Below are positions 41,856 through 51,016 of a stretch of 64,000 nucleotides of DNA, piece by piece. Below the pieces are notes generated by a model that was given only the letters and a program-made list of their open reading frames with translations, was not told the DNA's origin and made no database searches. Position 1 is the stretch's first letter. The number at the start of each line of letters is the position of its first letter. The stretch comes from Shimia sp. R9_2 (lineage in GTDB: Bacteria > Pseudomonadota > Alphaproteobacteria > Rhodobacterales > Rhodobacteraceae): the NCBI RefSeq assembly GCF_017743735.1, contig NZ_JAGHRO010000002.1, forward strand, positions 1-64,000, written 5' to 3'. The position numbers and the translations under genes were made by a program.

Positions 41856-43091
41856 ATGCCAATCGAACGCATCACCTTCCCCGGCCACGGTGGCGATCAG
41901 CTTGCCGCCCGCCTTGATTTGCCTGACGGCCCACATCTGGCCACAGCCCTGTTTGCCCATTGCTTCACCTGTTCCAAAGACATCCCAGCCGCCCGCCGGA
42001 TCGCCTCGCGTCTTGCGGCGATGGGCATTGCGGTCTTGCGGTTTGATTTCACCGGCCTCGGACATTCAGAAGGGGAGTTTGCCAACACGCATTTCTCCTC
42101 CAACGTCGCAGATCTTGAAGCGGCAGCGGCCTATCTGGAAAGCCGCGGCATGGCGCCAAGCCTGCTGATCGGCCACAGCCTGGGCGGTGCGGCCGTCCTC
42201 AAGGCTGCCACGCGGATTGCCAGCTCCAAAGCTGTCGTCACCTTGGGCGCCCCATTTGAGCCGGAACATGTCAGTCATCAGTTTGGCGATGCGGTCACCG
42301 AGATTGACCAACAAGGCCAAGCCGAGGTCAGCCTCGCTGGGCGTCGTTTCCAGATCACCAAAGCGTTTCTGGAGGACATCTCTGCGCAAAATATCGCGCC
42401 CTGCATCCGCGAGCTCAATCAGGCGCTTCTGGTACTGCATGCGCCACGTGACAGCACAGTGGGCATCGAAAATGCCGCGCGTATTTTTGAGGCGGCCAAA
42501 CACCCCAAGAGCTTTGTCACACTGGATGACGCCGATCACCTGATCTCTGATCCCAAAGACGCGGAATATGCGGCGGAAGTGATCTCTTCCTGGGCAGGTC
42601 GCTACCTGCAACTGCGCCCGCCTGCCCCGCCGCCCGGTGCCCCCGAAGGCATTGTGCGCGTTGCAGAAGCAGATCCAAACGGCTTTTTGCAGGATGTGAA
42701 TGCAGGTCCCGCCCACCACGCACTTGCGGATGAACCCCTCGCCTACGGAGGCACCAACCAAGGCATGACGCCTTATGGGTTCCTCTCCGCCGGATTGGGT
42801 GCCTGCACCTCAATGACCATCCGCATGTATGCGCGGCGCAAAGACTGGCCCCTCACCCATATTTGGGTCGACGTCAGCCACGATAAGGTCCATGCGCGGG
42901 ACGCCGAGGCCCCGGCCGGTCAAAAGGTGGATACGTTCTCCCGAACCATCCACCTGCAAGGCGACCTCAGCGCCGAACAGCGCCAGCGGCTCCTCGAAAT
43001 CGCCGACCGCTGCCCGGTGCACCGCACGCTGGAGCAATCCTCGCTTGTGCGCACGACGCTGGCAGAACCGGCCTTAGCGGCAGCGACTTAG
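41856..43091 (+). CDS. Alpha/beta hydrolase-OsmC fusion protein
   Basis: This is a 411-residue two-domain protein. Residues 1-250 form an alpha/beta hydrolase with nucleophile elbow LIGHSLGGAA and a late His in DDADHL. Residues 270-405 form an OsmC/Ohr domain, with GGTNQGMTPYGFLSAGLGACTSM carrying one peroxidatic Cys and IADRCPVHRTL carrying the other. OsmC proteins reduce organic hydroperoxides through a Cys pair. The fusion is known in proteobacteria but its substrate is not. The ATG at 41856 has GGAGA upstream; the GTG at 41829 is less likely. Confidence 0.92.
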   Translation: MPIERITFPGHGGDQLAARLDLPDGPHLATALFAHCFTCSKDIPAARRIASRLAAMGIAVLRFDFTGLGHSEGEFANTHFSSNVADLEAAAAYLESRGMAPSLLIGHSLGGAAVLKAATRIASSKAVVTLGAPFEPEHVSHQFGDAVTEIDQQGQAEVSLAGRRFQITKAFLEDISAQNIAPCIRELNQALLVLHAPRDSTVGIENAARIFEAAKHPKSFVTLDDADHLISDPKDAEYAAEVISSWAGRYLQLRPPAPPPGAPEGIVRVAEADPNGFLQDVNAGPAHHALADEPLAYGGTNQGMTPYGFLSAGLGACTSMTIRMYARRKDWPLTHIWVDVSHDKVHARDAEAPAGQKVDTFSRTIHLQGDLSAEQRQRLLEIADRCPVHRTLEQSSLVRTTLAEPALAAAT

Positions 43092-43399
43092 CGTCGTGGC
43101 CGTCCCACAGGCGGGCGCGCAACCGGAGGTCGAGCCACCGGTGGGCGCGCCACAGGTGGCCGGGCCACAGGCGGCGCAGGTGCAATCGGATGAACCGGGC
43201 GTTCTGGACGATCAGGGCGCTCGGGCCGGTCCGGCCTGTCAGGTCGATCCGGATGGTCGTGGTAGTAGTAGTCGTTCCACAACATGCTGTCATAATAGAC
43301 ACCGGTGCTGACATAGCCGCCGCCACCTTCACAAGCCGCCAGAAGCATCCCCGCCAAACCGAGGCCGGCAATCATTTTCAAAGAGCGTTTCTTTGTCAT
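43088..43399 (-). CDS. Small lipoprotein with Arg-Pro repeats
   Basis: This 103-residue protein has a lipoprotein signal (GMLLAAC, Cys at about 23) followed by EGGGG and a Tyr-rich stretch. The last half is built of repeats: four or five DRP/ERP triplets, then four VARPP units, ending in GRPRR. It is strongly basic and likely extended. It is 12 bases downstream of the preceding exported-protein gene and ends 4 bases inside the convergent hydrolase-OsmC gene. No family was recognised; binding to an anionic envelope polymer is only a guess. Confidence 0.75.
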   Translation of the reverse strand: MTKKRSLKMIAGLGLAGMLLAACEGGGGYVSTGVYYDSMLWNDYYYHDHPDRPDRPDRPERPDRPERPVHPIAPAPPVARPPVARPPVARPPVARPPVGRPRR

Positions 43400-43411
43400 G
43401 TCAAACCTCCC

Positions 43412-43969
43412 TCAGCGTGCCCGAATGGATTGCAAAATGGCATTCACATCGCTCAAAGCGCGGGTGTCATACCCTTTATCAAGCACGGTCAGCCCAACAA
43501 CCACGCGATCGCGTGGCAACTCCAGAACGGCCGCGGTGAAATGCACAGGGCGCCCATCGCGGCGGCCCGTGCCCTCAACGACAAAGGCAGGATAGCCAGC
43601 GATCTCGCGGCTTTCGGTGCCGGTGATCTCGGTGGTTTTGGCAAGCTGTCCGCTGAGGCTCTGCGCATAGTCCTTGGCAACTTCAAGCCCGCGCAGCTGC
43701 GGCGGCGACATCAAACCAACCCAAACGCCATTCTCCAGCTCAGGCGACAATCCAAAGACACGCGCAATTGGGCGTGGTGCTTCTTCGTCTGACGGTGTGA
43801 TCTCCCGTTCCCCACCCACGCGCAATGTCCAAAAATCAGGCACAGTGACTTCAAACACGTTGCGCCCGGCGTCTGCATAGACAACCTCGGTGTCGGAAAG
43901 TGCAACCTGCGGCAGCAAGGACAACACGCCCACTGCAGCACAGGCAACAAGGCTGGACCAAGCTTTCAT
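43412..43969 (-). CDS. Exported protein of unknown function
   Basis: This 185-residue protein has a signal peptide at about 1-25 (LLPQVALS-D). The mature domain reads as a compact mixed alpha/beta protein with VTVPDFWTLRVGGEREI near its start and AGYPAFVVEGTGRRDGRPVHFT in the middle. This resembles small PsbP/DUF1795-like domains that handle stress-type loads, but the match is not firm. The ATG at 43969 was chosen for GGAGG six bases upstream. It is followed by the Arg-Pro lipoprotein gene in one operon. Confidence 0.75.
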   Translation of the reverse strand: MKAWSSLVACAAVGVLSLLPQVALSDTEVVYADAGRNVFEVTVPDFWTLRVGGEREITPSDEEAPRPIARVFGLSPELENGVWVGLMSPPQLRGLEVAKDYAQSLSGQLAKTTEITGTESREIAGYPAFVVEGTGRRDGRPVHFTAAVLELPRDRVVVGLTVLDKGYDTRALSDVNAILQSIRAR

Positions 43970-44117
43970 AAATGCCTCCATCAAAATTTCGCGTAATAGG
44001 ACACTTGGTGTGCTGCAATTACAAGCTAAATGCGCATCGCAAAACCACGTCCCTTGCTGTTTCGCGCTCTGACGTCTAAACGACGCTCGACCCCACGCTA
44101 ACAAACAAGGCTGAGAT

Positions 44118-45422
44118 ATGATCCCGCGTTATGCCCGCCCCGAGATGGTCGCCGTTTGGTCGCCTGAAACCAAGTTCCGCATCTGGTACGAAATCGAGGC
44201 GCACGCCTGTGACGCGCAAGCCAAATTGGGCGTGATCCCGCAGGAAAACGCGGATGCCGTCTGGAAAGCCAAGGACGTCGAATTTGACGTCGCACGCATC
44301 GACGAAATCGAAGCTGTCACCAAGCACGATGTAATCGCCTTCCTGACCCACCTGGCAGAGCATGTGGGTTCCGAAGAAGCCCGCTTTGTGCATCAGGGCA
44401 TGACCTCCTCTGACGTTCTGGACACCTGCCTGAACGTACAGCTGGTACGTGCCGCAGACATTCTGCTCGCCGACATGGACAAAGTGCTGGCTGCATTGAA
44501 AAAGCGCGCGTTAGAGCACAAAGACACCCTTCGCGTGGGCCGCTCCCACGGTATCCACGCAGAGCCCACCACCATGGGTCTGACCTTTGCCCGCTTCTAC
44601 GCTGAAATGGACCGCAACAAGGCCCGTCTGCAGCAGGCGCGTGAAGAAATCGCCACCGGCGCAATCTCCGGCGCGGTTGGCACCTTTGCCAACATCGACC
44701 CGGCCGTAGAAGAGCACGTATGTGAGCAGCTCGGCCTCACACCAGAGCCGATCTCCACACAGGTGATCCCGCGCGACCGCCACGCCATGTTCTTTGCCAC
44801 GCTGGGTGTGATCGCCAGCTCTATTGAGAACATCGCCGTGGAAATCCGCCATATGCAGCGTACCGAGGTGCTGGAAGGCGCAGAGTTCTTCTCCATGGGC
44901 CAAAAAGGCTCCTCCGCGATGCCGCACAAGAAAAACCCGGTTCTGACCGAAAACCTGACAGGTCTGGCCCGTCTGGTGCGCATGACCGTGATCCCGGCCA
45001 TGGAAAACGTGGCACTCTGGCACGAGCGTGACATCTCTCACTCCTCGGTTGAACGCGGCATTGGCCCTGATGCGACCGTCACTCTTGACTTCGCACTGAA
45101 CCGTCTGGCCGGTGTGGTCGACAAAATGCTGATCTTCCCGGAAAACATGCTGGCGAACATGAACAAGTTCCCGGGCCTGGTGATGTCTCAGCGTGTGCTT
45201 CTCGCTCTGACCCAAGCGGGTGTCAGCCGCGAAGACGCCTACGCCATGGTACAGCGCAACGCATTGAAGGTCTGGGAAGAGCGCGTGGACTTCCAGGAAC
45301 AGCTTCTGGCGGATGCCGATGTTGTGGCGGCACTGGGTGAAGACGGTATCAAAGAGAAATTTGATATGGGCTACCACACCAAACACGTCGACACGATTTT
45401 CGCGCGTGTTTTCAAAGACTAA
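44118..45422 (+). CDS. purB: Adenylosuccinate lyase
   Basis: The enzyme cleaves SAICAR to AICAR and adenylosuccinate to AMP, both steps of purine synthesis. The 434-residue protein of the fumarase/aspartase superfamily starts with IPRYARPEMVAVWSPETKF. It shows HQGMTSSDVLDTC, the catalytic-His stretch GRSHGIHAEPTTMG and the family signature GSSAMPHKKNPV with the flexible catalytic Ser. Length is normal. It is a single gene closed by a terminator. Confidence 0.97.
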   Translation: MIPRYARPEMVAVWSPETKFRIWYEIEAHACDAQAKLGVIPQENADAVWKAKDVEFDVARIDEIEAVTKHDVIAFLTHLAEHVGSEEARFVHQGMTSSDVLDTCLNVQLVRAADILLADMDKVLAALKKRALEHKDTLRVGRSHGIHAEPTTMGLTFARFYAEMDRNKARLQQAREEIATGAISGAVGTFANIDPAVEEHVCEQLGLTPEPISTQVIPRDRHAMFFATLGVIASSIENIAVEIRHMQRTEVLEGAEFFSMGQKGSSAMPHKKNPVLTENLTGLARLVRMTVIPAMENVALWHERDISHSSVERGIGPDATVTLDFALNRLAGVVDKMLIFPENMLANMNKFPGLVMSQRVLLALTQAGVSREDAYAMVQRNALKVWEERVDFQEQLLADADVVAALGEDGIKEKFDMGYHTKHVDTIFARVFKD

Positions 45423-45448
45423 GACACCAGAAATCACCTGGAAATCAC

Positions 45449-45477
45449 AAAGGCGTGGCCCATGGCCGCGCCTTTTT
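45449..45477 (+). terminator. Rho-independent terminator after purB
   Basis: AAAGGCG-T-GGCC-CAT-GGCC-G-CGCCTTTTTT is an 11-bp stem with one mismatch and a T-run, 26 bases after the stop. Confidence 0.88.
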
Positions 45478-45569
45478 TGAATTTTATTTGAACTGACAGC
45501 CCTGTGATTACGACATCTTAATACCACGTGCTAGCGTATTGCTAAGCACAGAGATTTTTTGGAGAAAGA

Positions 45570-46109
45570 ATGATGTTGGTCAAATCCTTCGCAGTCGCGT
45601 CACTCGCCGTTTTTGCCGTGGCTGGACCTGTTTGGGCCGCGGGAAGCGGTTCTTCTACACCCAAACCCAAAACCGTGCATTGCAGCAGCGGCAAGGTATA
45701 CAGCGAAAGCGCTGGCAAATGCGTCGTGCAGCAAGACAGCTCGCTGACCGACGAGGACTATTTTGAAAACCTACGCAGCCTCGCTTATGCCGGTGAAAAT
45801 GCGGCGGCACAGGAACTGCTGGCGATGATGTCAGATCAAAACGCTGACCGCGTTCTGACCTACTGGGGCTTCACCCACCGCCGTCTGGGCAATGTGGATG
45901 AAGGCATGCGCTACTACAACAAAGCGCTGGCGAAGAACCCTGACAACATCCTGGCGCGCTCCTACATGGGTCAGGCTCACGTCGAAGCCGGTCGGCTTGA
46001 TCTGGCGCGTGTTCAATTGAAAGAGATCCGTGACCGTGGCGGCGAAGGCAGCTGGCCAGAGATCGCATTGGCCAAAGCCATACAGAGCGGCGACACGTTC
46101 AACTACTGA
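45570..46109 (+). CDS. Exported tetratricopeptide-repeat protein
   Basis: This 179-residue protein has a signal peptide at 1-24 (AGPVWA-A). A short loop between two cysteines follows (HCSSGKVYSESAGKCV), then TPR-like helices. The clearest repeat is VLTYWGFTHRRLGNVDEGMRYYNKALAKNPDN in part, followed by ARSYMGQAHVEAGRLDLARVQL. TPRs mediate protein contacts, presumably in the periplasm here. GGAGA precedes the ATG. It is a single gene between purB and fliG. Confidence 0.85.
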   Translation: MMLVKSFAVASLAVFAVAGPVWAAGSGSSTPKPKTVHCSSGKVYSESAGKCVVQQDSSLTDEDYFENLRSLAYAGENAAAQELLAMMSDQNADRVLTYWGFTHRRLGNVDEGMRYYNKALAKNPDNILARSYMGQAHVEAGRLDLARVQLKEIRDRGGEGSWPEIALAKAIQSGDTFNY

Positions 46110-46117
46110 TATCCAAT

Positions 46118-46145
46118 GAGGCAAACGTGTCTCCACGTTTGCCTC
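46118..46145. repeat. Perfect 12-bp hairpin after the TPR gene
   Basis: GAGGCAAACGTG-TCTC-CACGTTTGCCTC lies 8 bases after the stop. It lacks a T-run on the plus strand, so it may be a weak terminator or RNA-stabilising stem. Confidence 0.65.
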
Positions 46146-46176
46146 AAAAACCTTTGCGACCTCCATTGGTCTTGGT

Positions 46177-46217
46177 GCACCTCGGCGTTCTCAAATCTTG
46201 GGAAAAAACCGAGGTGC
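46177..46217. repeat. 9-bp inverted repeat upstream of fliG
   Basis: GCACCTCGG (46177-46185) and CCGAGGTGC (46209-46217) are perfect arms around 23 bases, followed by TTTAAG, about 70 bases before the fliG start. It could be a terminator or an operator. Confidence 0.5.
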
Positions 46218-46288
46218 TTTAAGTAAGTTGTTCAGAGTTTCTTTAGGGTTGAGTGGGACATTGCAGCCCAAGACCTATGGAGACATTG

Positions 46289-47368
46289 ATGAGCAGTGCG
46301 ATTCCTCTGGCGCCGTTTGGTGGTGCCGCTGACATGCCCAGCTTTGGCAGCATGCGCAAAACCAATCTCACCCGCCCGCAAAAGGCAGCCATCATCGTGC
46401 GTTTTCTGCTCAATGAGGGTGCCGAGCTGTCACTGGCCGAACTGTCAGACAACCATCAGGCAGATCTGACCTACATGATGGGCGACATGGGCTACATCGA
46501 CCGTGACACCCTTGCCGAGGTCCTGATGGAATTTGCGCAAGAACTCGAATCCATCGGTCTCTCTTTCCCGAACGGTATTTCCGGAGCGCTCAGCGTGCTT
46601 CAGGGCCAGATCAGCCCACTGACCGAAGCGCGCCTGCGCAAAGAGGCTGGCGTGCGCATGATCGGCAACCCATGGTCACGCATCAAGGAACTCTCCGTGC
46701 CGGAGCTGATCAACATGGTCGACAGTGAAAGCATCGAAGTCTCCGCTGTCCTGATGTCAAAGCTCCCGGTCGACAAGGCCGCTACCGTTCTGGCCAAACT
46801 GGCCGGCGACAAGGCCCGCCGCATCACCTTCGCCATGTCGATGACCGAAAGCATCACGCCTGAGGCCGTGGACCGTATCGGCCTGACGCTGGCTTGCCAA
46901 ATCGAAGACCGCCCGCCCAAAGCCTTCAAGCAAGGCCCGGAAGACCGTCTGGGCGCGATCCTCAACAACGCAACCACCGCGACACGCGACGACGTCCTGG
47001 AATCGCTGGACGAACAGGATGCGGAATTTGCCGTGGCGGTGCGCAGACGCATCTTCACCTACGCGCATATCGCAACCCGCGTGAAACCGCTGGATATCCC
47101 CCGTCTGGTGCGCGATCTCGACGAAGGCAGCCTGATTACCGCCATGGCTTATGCCACCGAGGGCGACTTTGGCGTCTCCACAGAGTTTATCCTCAACAAC
47201 ATGTCCGCGCGTATGGCGGATCAGCTGCGCGAAGGTGTCAACGACCGCGGCGAAGTGAAAACCAAAGAGGCAGAGGCCGCCATGTCGGAAATCACGACAG
47301 GTGTGCGCGAGCTGGTGGAGCTTGGCGAAATTGAGCTGATCAGCGACGAGGATGACGACGAGGATTAA
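46289..47368 (+). CDS. fliG: Flagellar motor switch protein FliG
   Basis: The 359-residue FliG forms the rotor part that contacts the stator and sets rotation direction. The N-terminal LTRPQKAAIIVRFLLNEGAEL, the middle AILNNATTATRDDVLESL and the C-terminal VRRRIFTYAHI ... IPRLVRDLDEGSLITAMAYA segments fit the three FliG domains. The acidic tail EDDDED is unusual. The ATG at 46289 has GGAGA six bases upstream; the GTG at 46253 is unlikely. No other flagellar gene is in the window, so it is separated from the main flagellar cluster. Confidence 0.93.
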   Translation: MSSAIPLAPFGGAADMPSFGSMRKTNLTRPQKAAIIVRFLLNEGAELSLAELSDNHQADLTYMMGDMGYIDRDTLAEVLMEFAQELESIGLSFPNGISGALSVLQGQISPLTEARLRKEAGVRMIGNPWSRIKELSVPELINMVDSESIEVSAVLMSKLPVDKAATVLAKLAGDKARRITFAMSMTESITPEAVDRIGLTLACQIEDRPPKAFKQGPEDRLGAILNNATTATRDDVLESLDEQDAEFAVAVRRRIFTYAHIATRVKPLDIPRLVRDLDEGSLITAMAYATEGDFGVSTEFILNNMSARMADQLREGVNDRGEVKTKEAEAAMSEITTGVRELVELGEIELISDEDDDED

Positions 47369-47399
47369 TCATCCTCCCCAACGTCATCCTGAGTGTATG

Positions 47400-48110
47400 T
47401 TATTTTACGCGCGCGGCGGCTTCGATGGGGCCGCCGTTTTCGCGTTGAATGAGCACCACAACGGGAGCGTCGCCCTCAACAGTAACGCGCATCGCCAGAT
47501 CGCTTTGCCCCGTCCAGCGGCGCACTTGCTCCCAATTGTCCACGATATTGGCGTAGGTCAGGACGCGACCGGCGTTTTCGCCCCGTTTGATGGAGACTTT
47601 CTCAGCCGAGCGATACTGGACCACATGCACATTCATCGGCGTGCTCAGGTCTGTTGACGCAGTGATGCTGATCGCATCCCCATCACGTGTAACATCCAGG
47701 TCCACCTGAGGCGACACCGCTTGATGCGCCTCAATCAGCTTTTCCACCTTATTGGGATGCGCACCAACAACATGGTCCTGCCCGTTGATGATCATCTGGG
47801 GCGTGTAGACCGAGCGATGGCCTGCAGCACGCGCATAACTGTGCTGGCGCTGGGTGAACGCCGGATTGGCGAACTCGTCTTTCCAGCCGATGTAATCCCA
47901 GTAATCCACATGCAGCGCGAGCGCGATCACATCCTCCCGCGCGGCCAATTGTTCGCGCAAATAAGCATCAGCTGGCGGACAAGAGGAACACCCCTGCGAG
48001 GTATAGAGCTCAACCACAACAGGTTGCTCTCCTGCAGCAACAACGGATGCAAGTGAAAGCCAAGCAAGTGAAAGCCAAAGTGTCGCTATTATGCCTGTTG
48101 TCCGGATCAT
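47400..48110 (-). CDS. DUF1223 thioredoxin-like exported protein
   Basis: This protein of about 236 residues has an N-terminal signal sequence (LSLASVVAA-G) and the DUF1223 thioredoxin-fold start VVELYTSQGCSSCPPADAYL, with a CxxC motif. ALHVDYWDYIGWKDEFANP and YTPQMIINGQDHVVG are typical of the family. It is probably a periplasmic redox protein, but no partner is known. The ATG at 48110 gives a normal signal peptide; longer frames to 48242 do not. It is convergent with fliG and divergent from acnA. Confidence 0.88.
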   Translation of the reverse strand: MIRTTGIIATLWLSLAWLSLASVVAAGEQPVVVELYTSQGCSSCPPADAYLREQLAAREDVIALALHVDYWDYIGWKDEFANPAFTQRQHSYARAAGHRSVYTPQMIINGQDHVVGAHPNKVEKLIEAHQAVSPQVDLDVTRDGDAISITASTDLSTPMNVHVVQYRSAEKVSIKRGENAGRVLTYANIVDNWEQVRRWTGQSDLAMRVTVEGDAPVVVLIQRENGGPIEAAARVK

Positions 48111-48286
48111 CGTCACAGTTATCCCCTTCGCATTTCCCAGCAACATTACTACGCCGCGACGGACTGACTTGCCAATCAAGGTTTCGCGAGAAGCCGGTGA
48201 ACCTCTCGGCAAGCTTGAATGCCTGTCGCACATGGGCCACAAATTTACGTAGCGAACCCCTGTGTAATGTTGAGAGGGAGGCCAAC

Positions 48287-50974
48287 ATGCCCATCACTGT
48301 CGGACAAGACAACGCCAAGGCACGTAAGACGTTTTCGGTAAACGGAAAATCGATATCATTTTATTCCATCCCCGCCGCTCAGGACGCCGGATTTGGCAAT
48401 TTCTCCAAATTGCCCGCAGCCCTTAAAGTGGTGCTGGAAAATCTGCTGCGGTTTGAGGACGGCGGCTTTTCTGTTTCAACGGACGACATCAAAGCTTTTG
48501 GTGAATGGGCAAAAAATGGCGGGCAAAACCCGCGTGAGATTGCTTACCGCCCTGCCCGCGTGCTCATGCAGGACTTCACTGGCGTGCCTGCGGTTGTTGA
48601 CCTTGCTGCGATGCGCGACGGCATTGTCGGCCTCAAAGGCTCCGCCTCCAAAATCAACCCGCTGGTGCCTGTTGATCTGGTGATCGACCACTCCGTGATG
48701 ATTGACGAATTTGGCAATCCCCGCGCGTTTCAGATGAATGTCGACCGGGAATATGAGCGCAACATGGAGCGCTACACCTTCCTGAAATGGGGGCAAACCG
48801 CCTTTGACAATTTCCGCGTCGTGCCTCCGGGCACCGGGATTTGCCATCAGGTGAACCTCGAATATCTCGCTCAGACGGTCTGGACCGATGTGGACCAGAA
48901 CGGCGATGAAGTCGCCTATCCGGACACATTGGTTGGCACAGACAGCCACACCACCATGGTCAACGGCGCAGCGGTTCTAGGCTGGGGTGTTGGCGGGATC
49001 GAGGCTGAGGCCGCAATGCTTGGTCAGCCGATTTCCATGCTGATCCCGGAAGTCATCGGCTTTGAGCTGACCGGCGAAATGATGGAAGGCACCACCGGCA
49101 CGGACCTTGTGCTGAAGGTCGTTGAAATGCTGCGCGAGAAAGGCGTGGTCGGCAAATTTGTGGAGTTCTACGGCGACGGGCTGGACCGCCTGCCTTTGGC
49201 GGACCGCGCCACGATTGCCAATATGGCACCGGAATATGGCGCAACCTGCGGCTTCTTCCCGATTGACGGCGAAACCTTGCGCTACCTCACCAATACCGGC
49301 CGCGACGAAGACCGCATCGCGCTGGTGGAGGCCTACGCCAAAGAAAACGGCTTCTGGCGTGATGAAAACTACGCGCCGATCTACACCGACACGTTGCATC
49401 TGGATATGGGCACGATTGTGCCAGCAATTTCGGGCCCGAAACGACCTCAGGACTATATCGCGCTGAGCGACGGCAAAACCGCCTTCCGCCGCGAAATGGA
49501 GGAGACCTTCAAGCGCCCAATGGGCAAAGAGGTGGTTGTCGCAGGTGAAGGCTTCACGATGGAAAGCGGCAAGGTGGTGATTGCCTCCATCACTTCCTGC
49601 ACCAACACCTCCAACCCCTACGTGATGATCGGCGCAGGGCTTGTGGCGCGCAAGGCCGCCGCTCTAGGACTGAACCGCAAGCCATGGGTAAAGACCTCGC
49701 TTGCACCCGGCTCTCAGGTCGTATCGGCCTATCTGGAAGCCGCCGATCTGCAAAAAGATCTCGACGCGCTTGGCTTTAACCTTGTGGGCTATGGCTGCAC
49801 CACCTGTATCGGCAACTCCGGCCCGATCCAGAAAGAGATCAGCGACGCCATTGCCGAAGGCGATCTGGTGGCCACTTCGGTGCTGTCTGGCAACCGCAAC
49901 TTTGAGGGCCGCATCAGCCCCGATGTGCGCGCCAACTACCTCGCCTCCCCGCCCCTCGCGGTGGCTTACGCCATTGCCGGGACGCTCGACATCGACTTGA
50001 CCTCCGATCCTCTTGGGCAGGACCAGAACGGCAACAACGTCTTCCTCAAAGACATTTGGCCTTCGACACAGGAAATTGCCGACCTCGTGCAACAAACGGT
50101 GACCCGCGAGGCATTTCAATCCAAATATGCCGATGTCTTCAAAGGGGATGAGAAATGGCAGGGCGTCGAGGTGCCGCAACAGGAAACCTATGACTGGCCT
50201 GCAACGTCCACCTACATCCAAAACCCACCTTACTTCCAAGGCATGGGGCCGGAGCCCGGCACCATCAGCAATATTGAAGGCGCGAAAGTTCTGTTGATGC
50301 TCGGTGACATGGTCACAACGGACCATATCTCCCCCGCAGGATCCTTTGCGCAGTCCACCCCGGCAGGCACCTATCTGACCGACCGCCAAGTTGCGCCGCG
50401 GGATTTCAACTCCTACGGCTCGCGCCGAGGCAACCATGAGATCATGATGCGGGGCACCTTCGCAAACATCCGTATCAAAAACGAGATGCTCGACGGGGTC
50501 GAAGGTGGCTACACCAAAGGCCCAGACGGTGCGCAAACTTCGGTCTATGAGGCCGCGATGGCCCATCAGGCCAATGGCACGCCATTGGTGGTCTTTGGCG
50601 GCGCACAGTATGGTGCCGGATCGTCCCGCGACTGGGCGGCGAAAGGCACGGCCCTGCTGGGCGTGAAGGCGGTCATTGCCGAGAGCTTTGAGCGCATCCA
50701 CCGCTCAAATCTGGTGGGAATGGGCGTGATCCCCTTTGAATTCACCGGAGGTGACACCCGCAAGACACTTGGTCTGACCGGCGAAGAGAACGTGACAATC
50801 ACCGGATTGGACAGCGTGGAGCCGTTGCAAGAGGTGCCGTGCGACATCACTTTTGCGGATGGCACAGAGAAAACCATCACGCTGAAATGCCGGATCGATA
50901 CCGCACCGGAGATTGAATACATCGAACACGGCGGCGTGCTGCACTATGTGCTGCGCAATCTCGCCAAATCCTGA
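48287..50974 (+). CDS. acnA: Aconitate hydratase A
   Basis: The TCA-cycle enzyme interconverts citrate and isocitrate using a [4Fe-4S] cluster. The 895-residue protein has the cluster ligands in SITSCTNTSNP and GYGCTTCIGNSG. The substrate and iron-regulatory-type motifs DSHTTMVNG, GDMVTTDHISPAG and GAGSSRDWAAKG are also present. GGGAGG lies just before the ATG at 48287; the longer frame to 48047 runs into the DUF1223 leader. It is a single gene. Confidence 0.98.
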   Translation: MPITVGQDNAKARKTFSVNGKSISFYSIPAAQDAGFGNFSKLPAALKVVLENLLRFEDGGFSVSTDDIKAFGEWAKNGGQNPREIAYRPARVLMQDFTGVPAVVDLAAMRDGIVGLKGSASKINPLVPVDLVIDHSVMIDEFGNPRAFQMNVDREYERNMERYTFLKWGQTAFDNFRVVPPGTGICHQVNLEYLAQTVWTDVDQNGDEVAYPDTLVGTDSHTTMVNGAAVLGWGVGGIEAEAAMLGQPISMLIPEVIGFELTGEMMEGTTGTDLVLKVVEMLREKGVVGKFVEFYGDGLDRLPLADRATIANMAPEYGATCGFFPIDGETLRYLTNTGRDEDRIALVEAYAKENGFWRDENYAPIYTDTLHLDMGTIVPAISGPKRPQDYIALSDGKTAFRREMEETFKRPMGKEVVVAGEGFTMESGKVVIASITSCTNTSNPYVMIGAGLVARKAAALGLNRKPWVKTSLAPGSQVVSAYLEAADLQKDLDALGFNLVGYGCTTCIGNSGPIQKEISDAIAEGDLVATSVLSGNRNFEGRISPDVRANYLASPPLAVAYAIAGTLDIDLTSDPLGQDQNGNNVFLKDIWPSTQEIADLVQQTVTREAFQSKYADVFKGDEKWQGVEVPQQETYDWPATSTYIQNPPYFQGMGPEPGTISNIEGAKVLLMLGDMVTTDHISPAGSFAQSTPAGTYLTDRQVAPRDFNSYGSRRGNHEIMMRGTFANIRIKNEMLDGVEGGYTKGPDGAQTSVYEAAMAHQANGTPLVVFGGAQYGAGSSRDWAAKGTALLGVKAVIAESFERIHRSNLVGMGVIPFEFTGGDTRKTLGLTGEENVTITGLDSVEPLQEVPCDITFADGTEKTITLKCRIDTAPEIEYIEHGGVLHYVLRNLAKS

Positions 50975-50985
50975 AACCAAATGGC

Positions 50986-51009
50986 TAAGGCCCCGCCAAA
51001 GGGGCCTTA
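50986..51009. terminator. Hairpin between acnA and EEP genes
   Basis: TAAGGCCCC-GCCAAA-GGGGCCTTA is a perfect 9-bp stem between convergent genes, 12 bases after the acnA stop. T-runs are absent, so termination may be weak. Confidence 0.55.
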
Positions 51010-51016
51010 ATCCATC

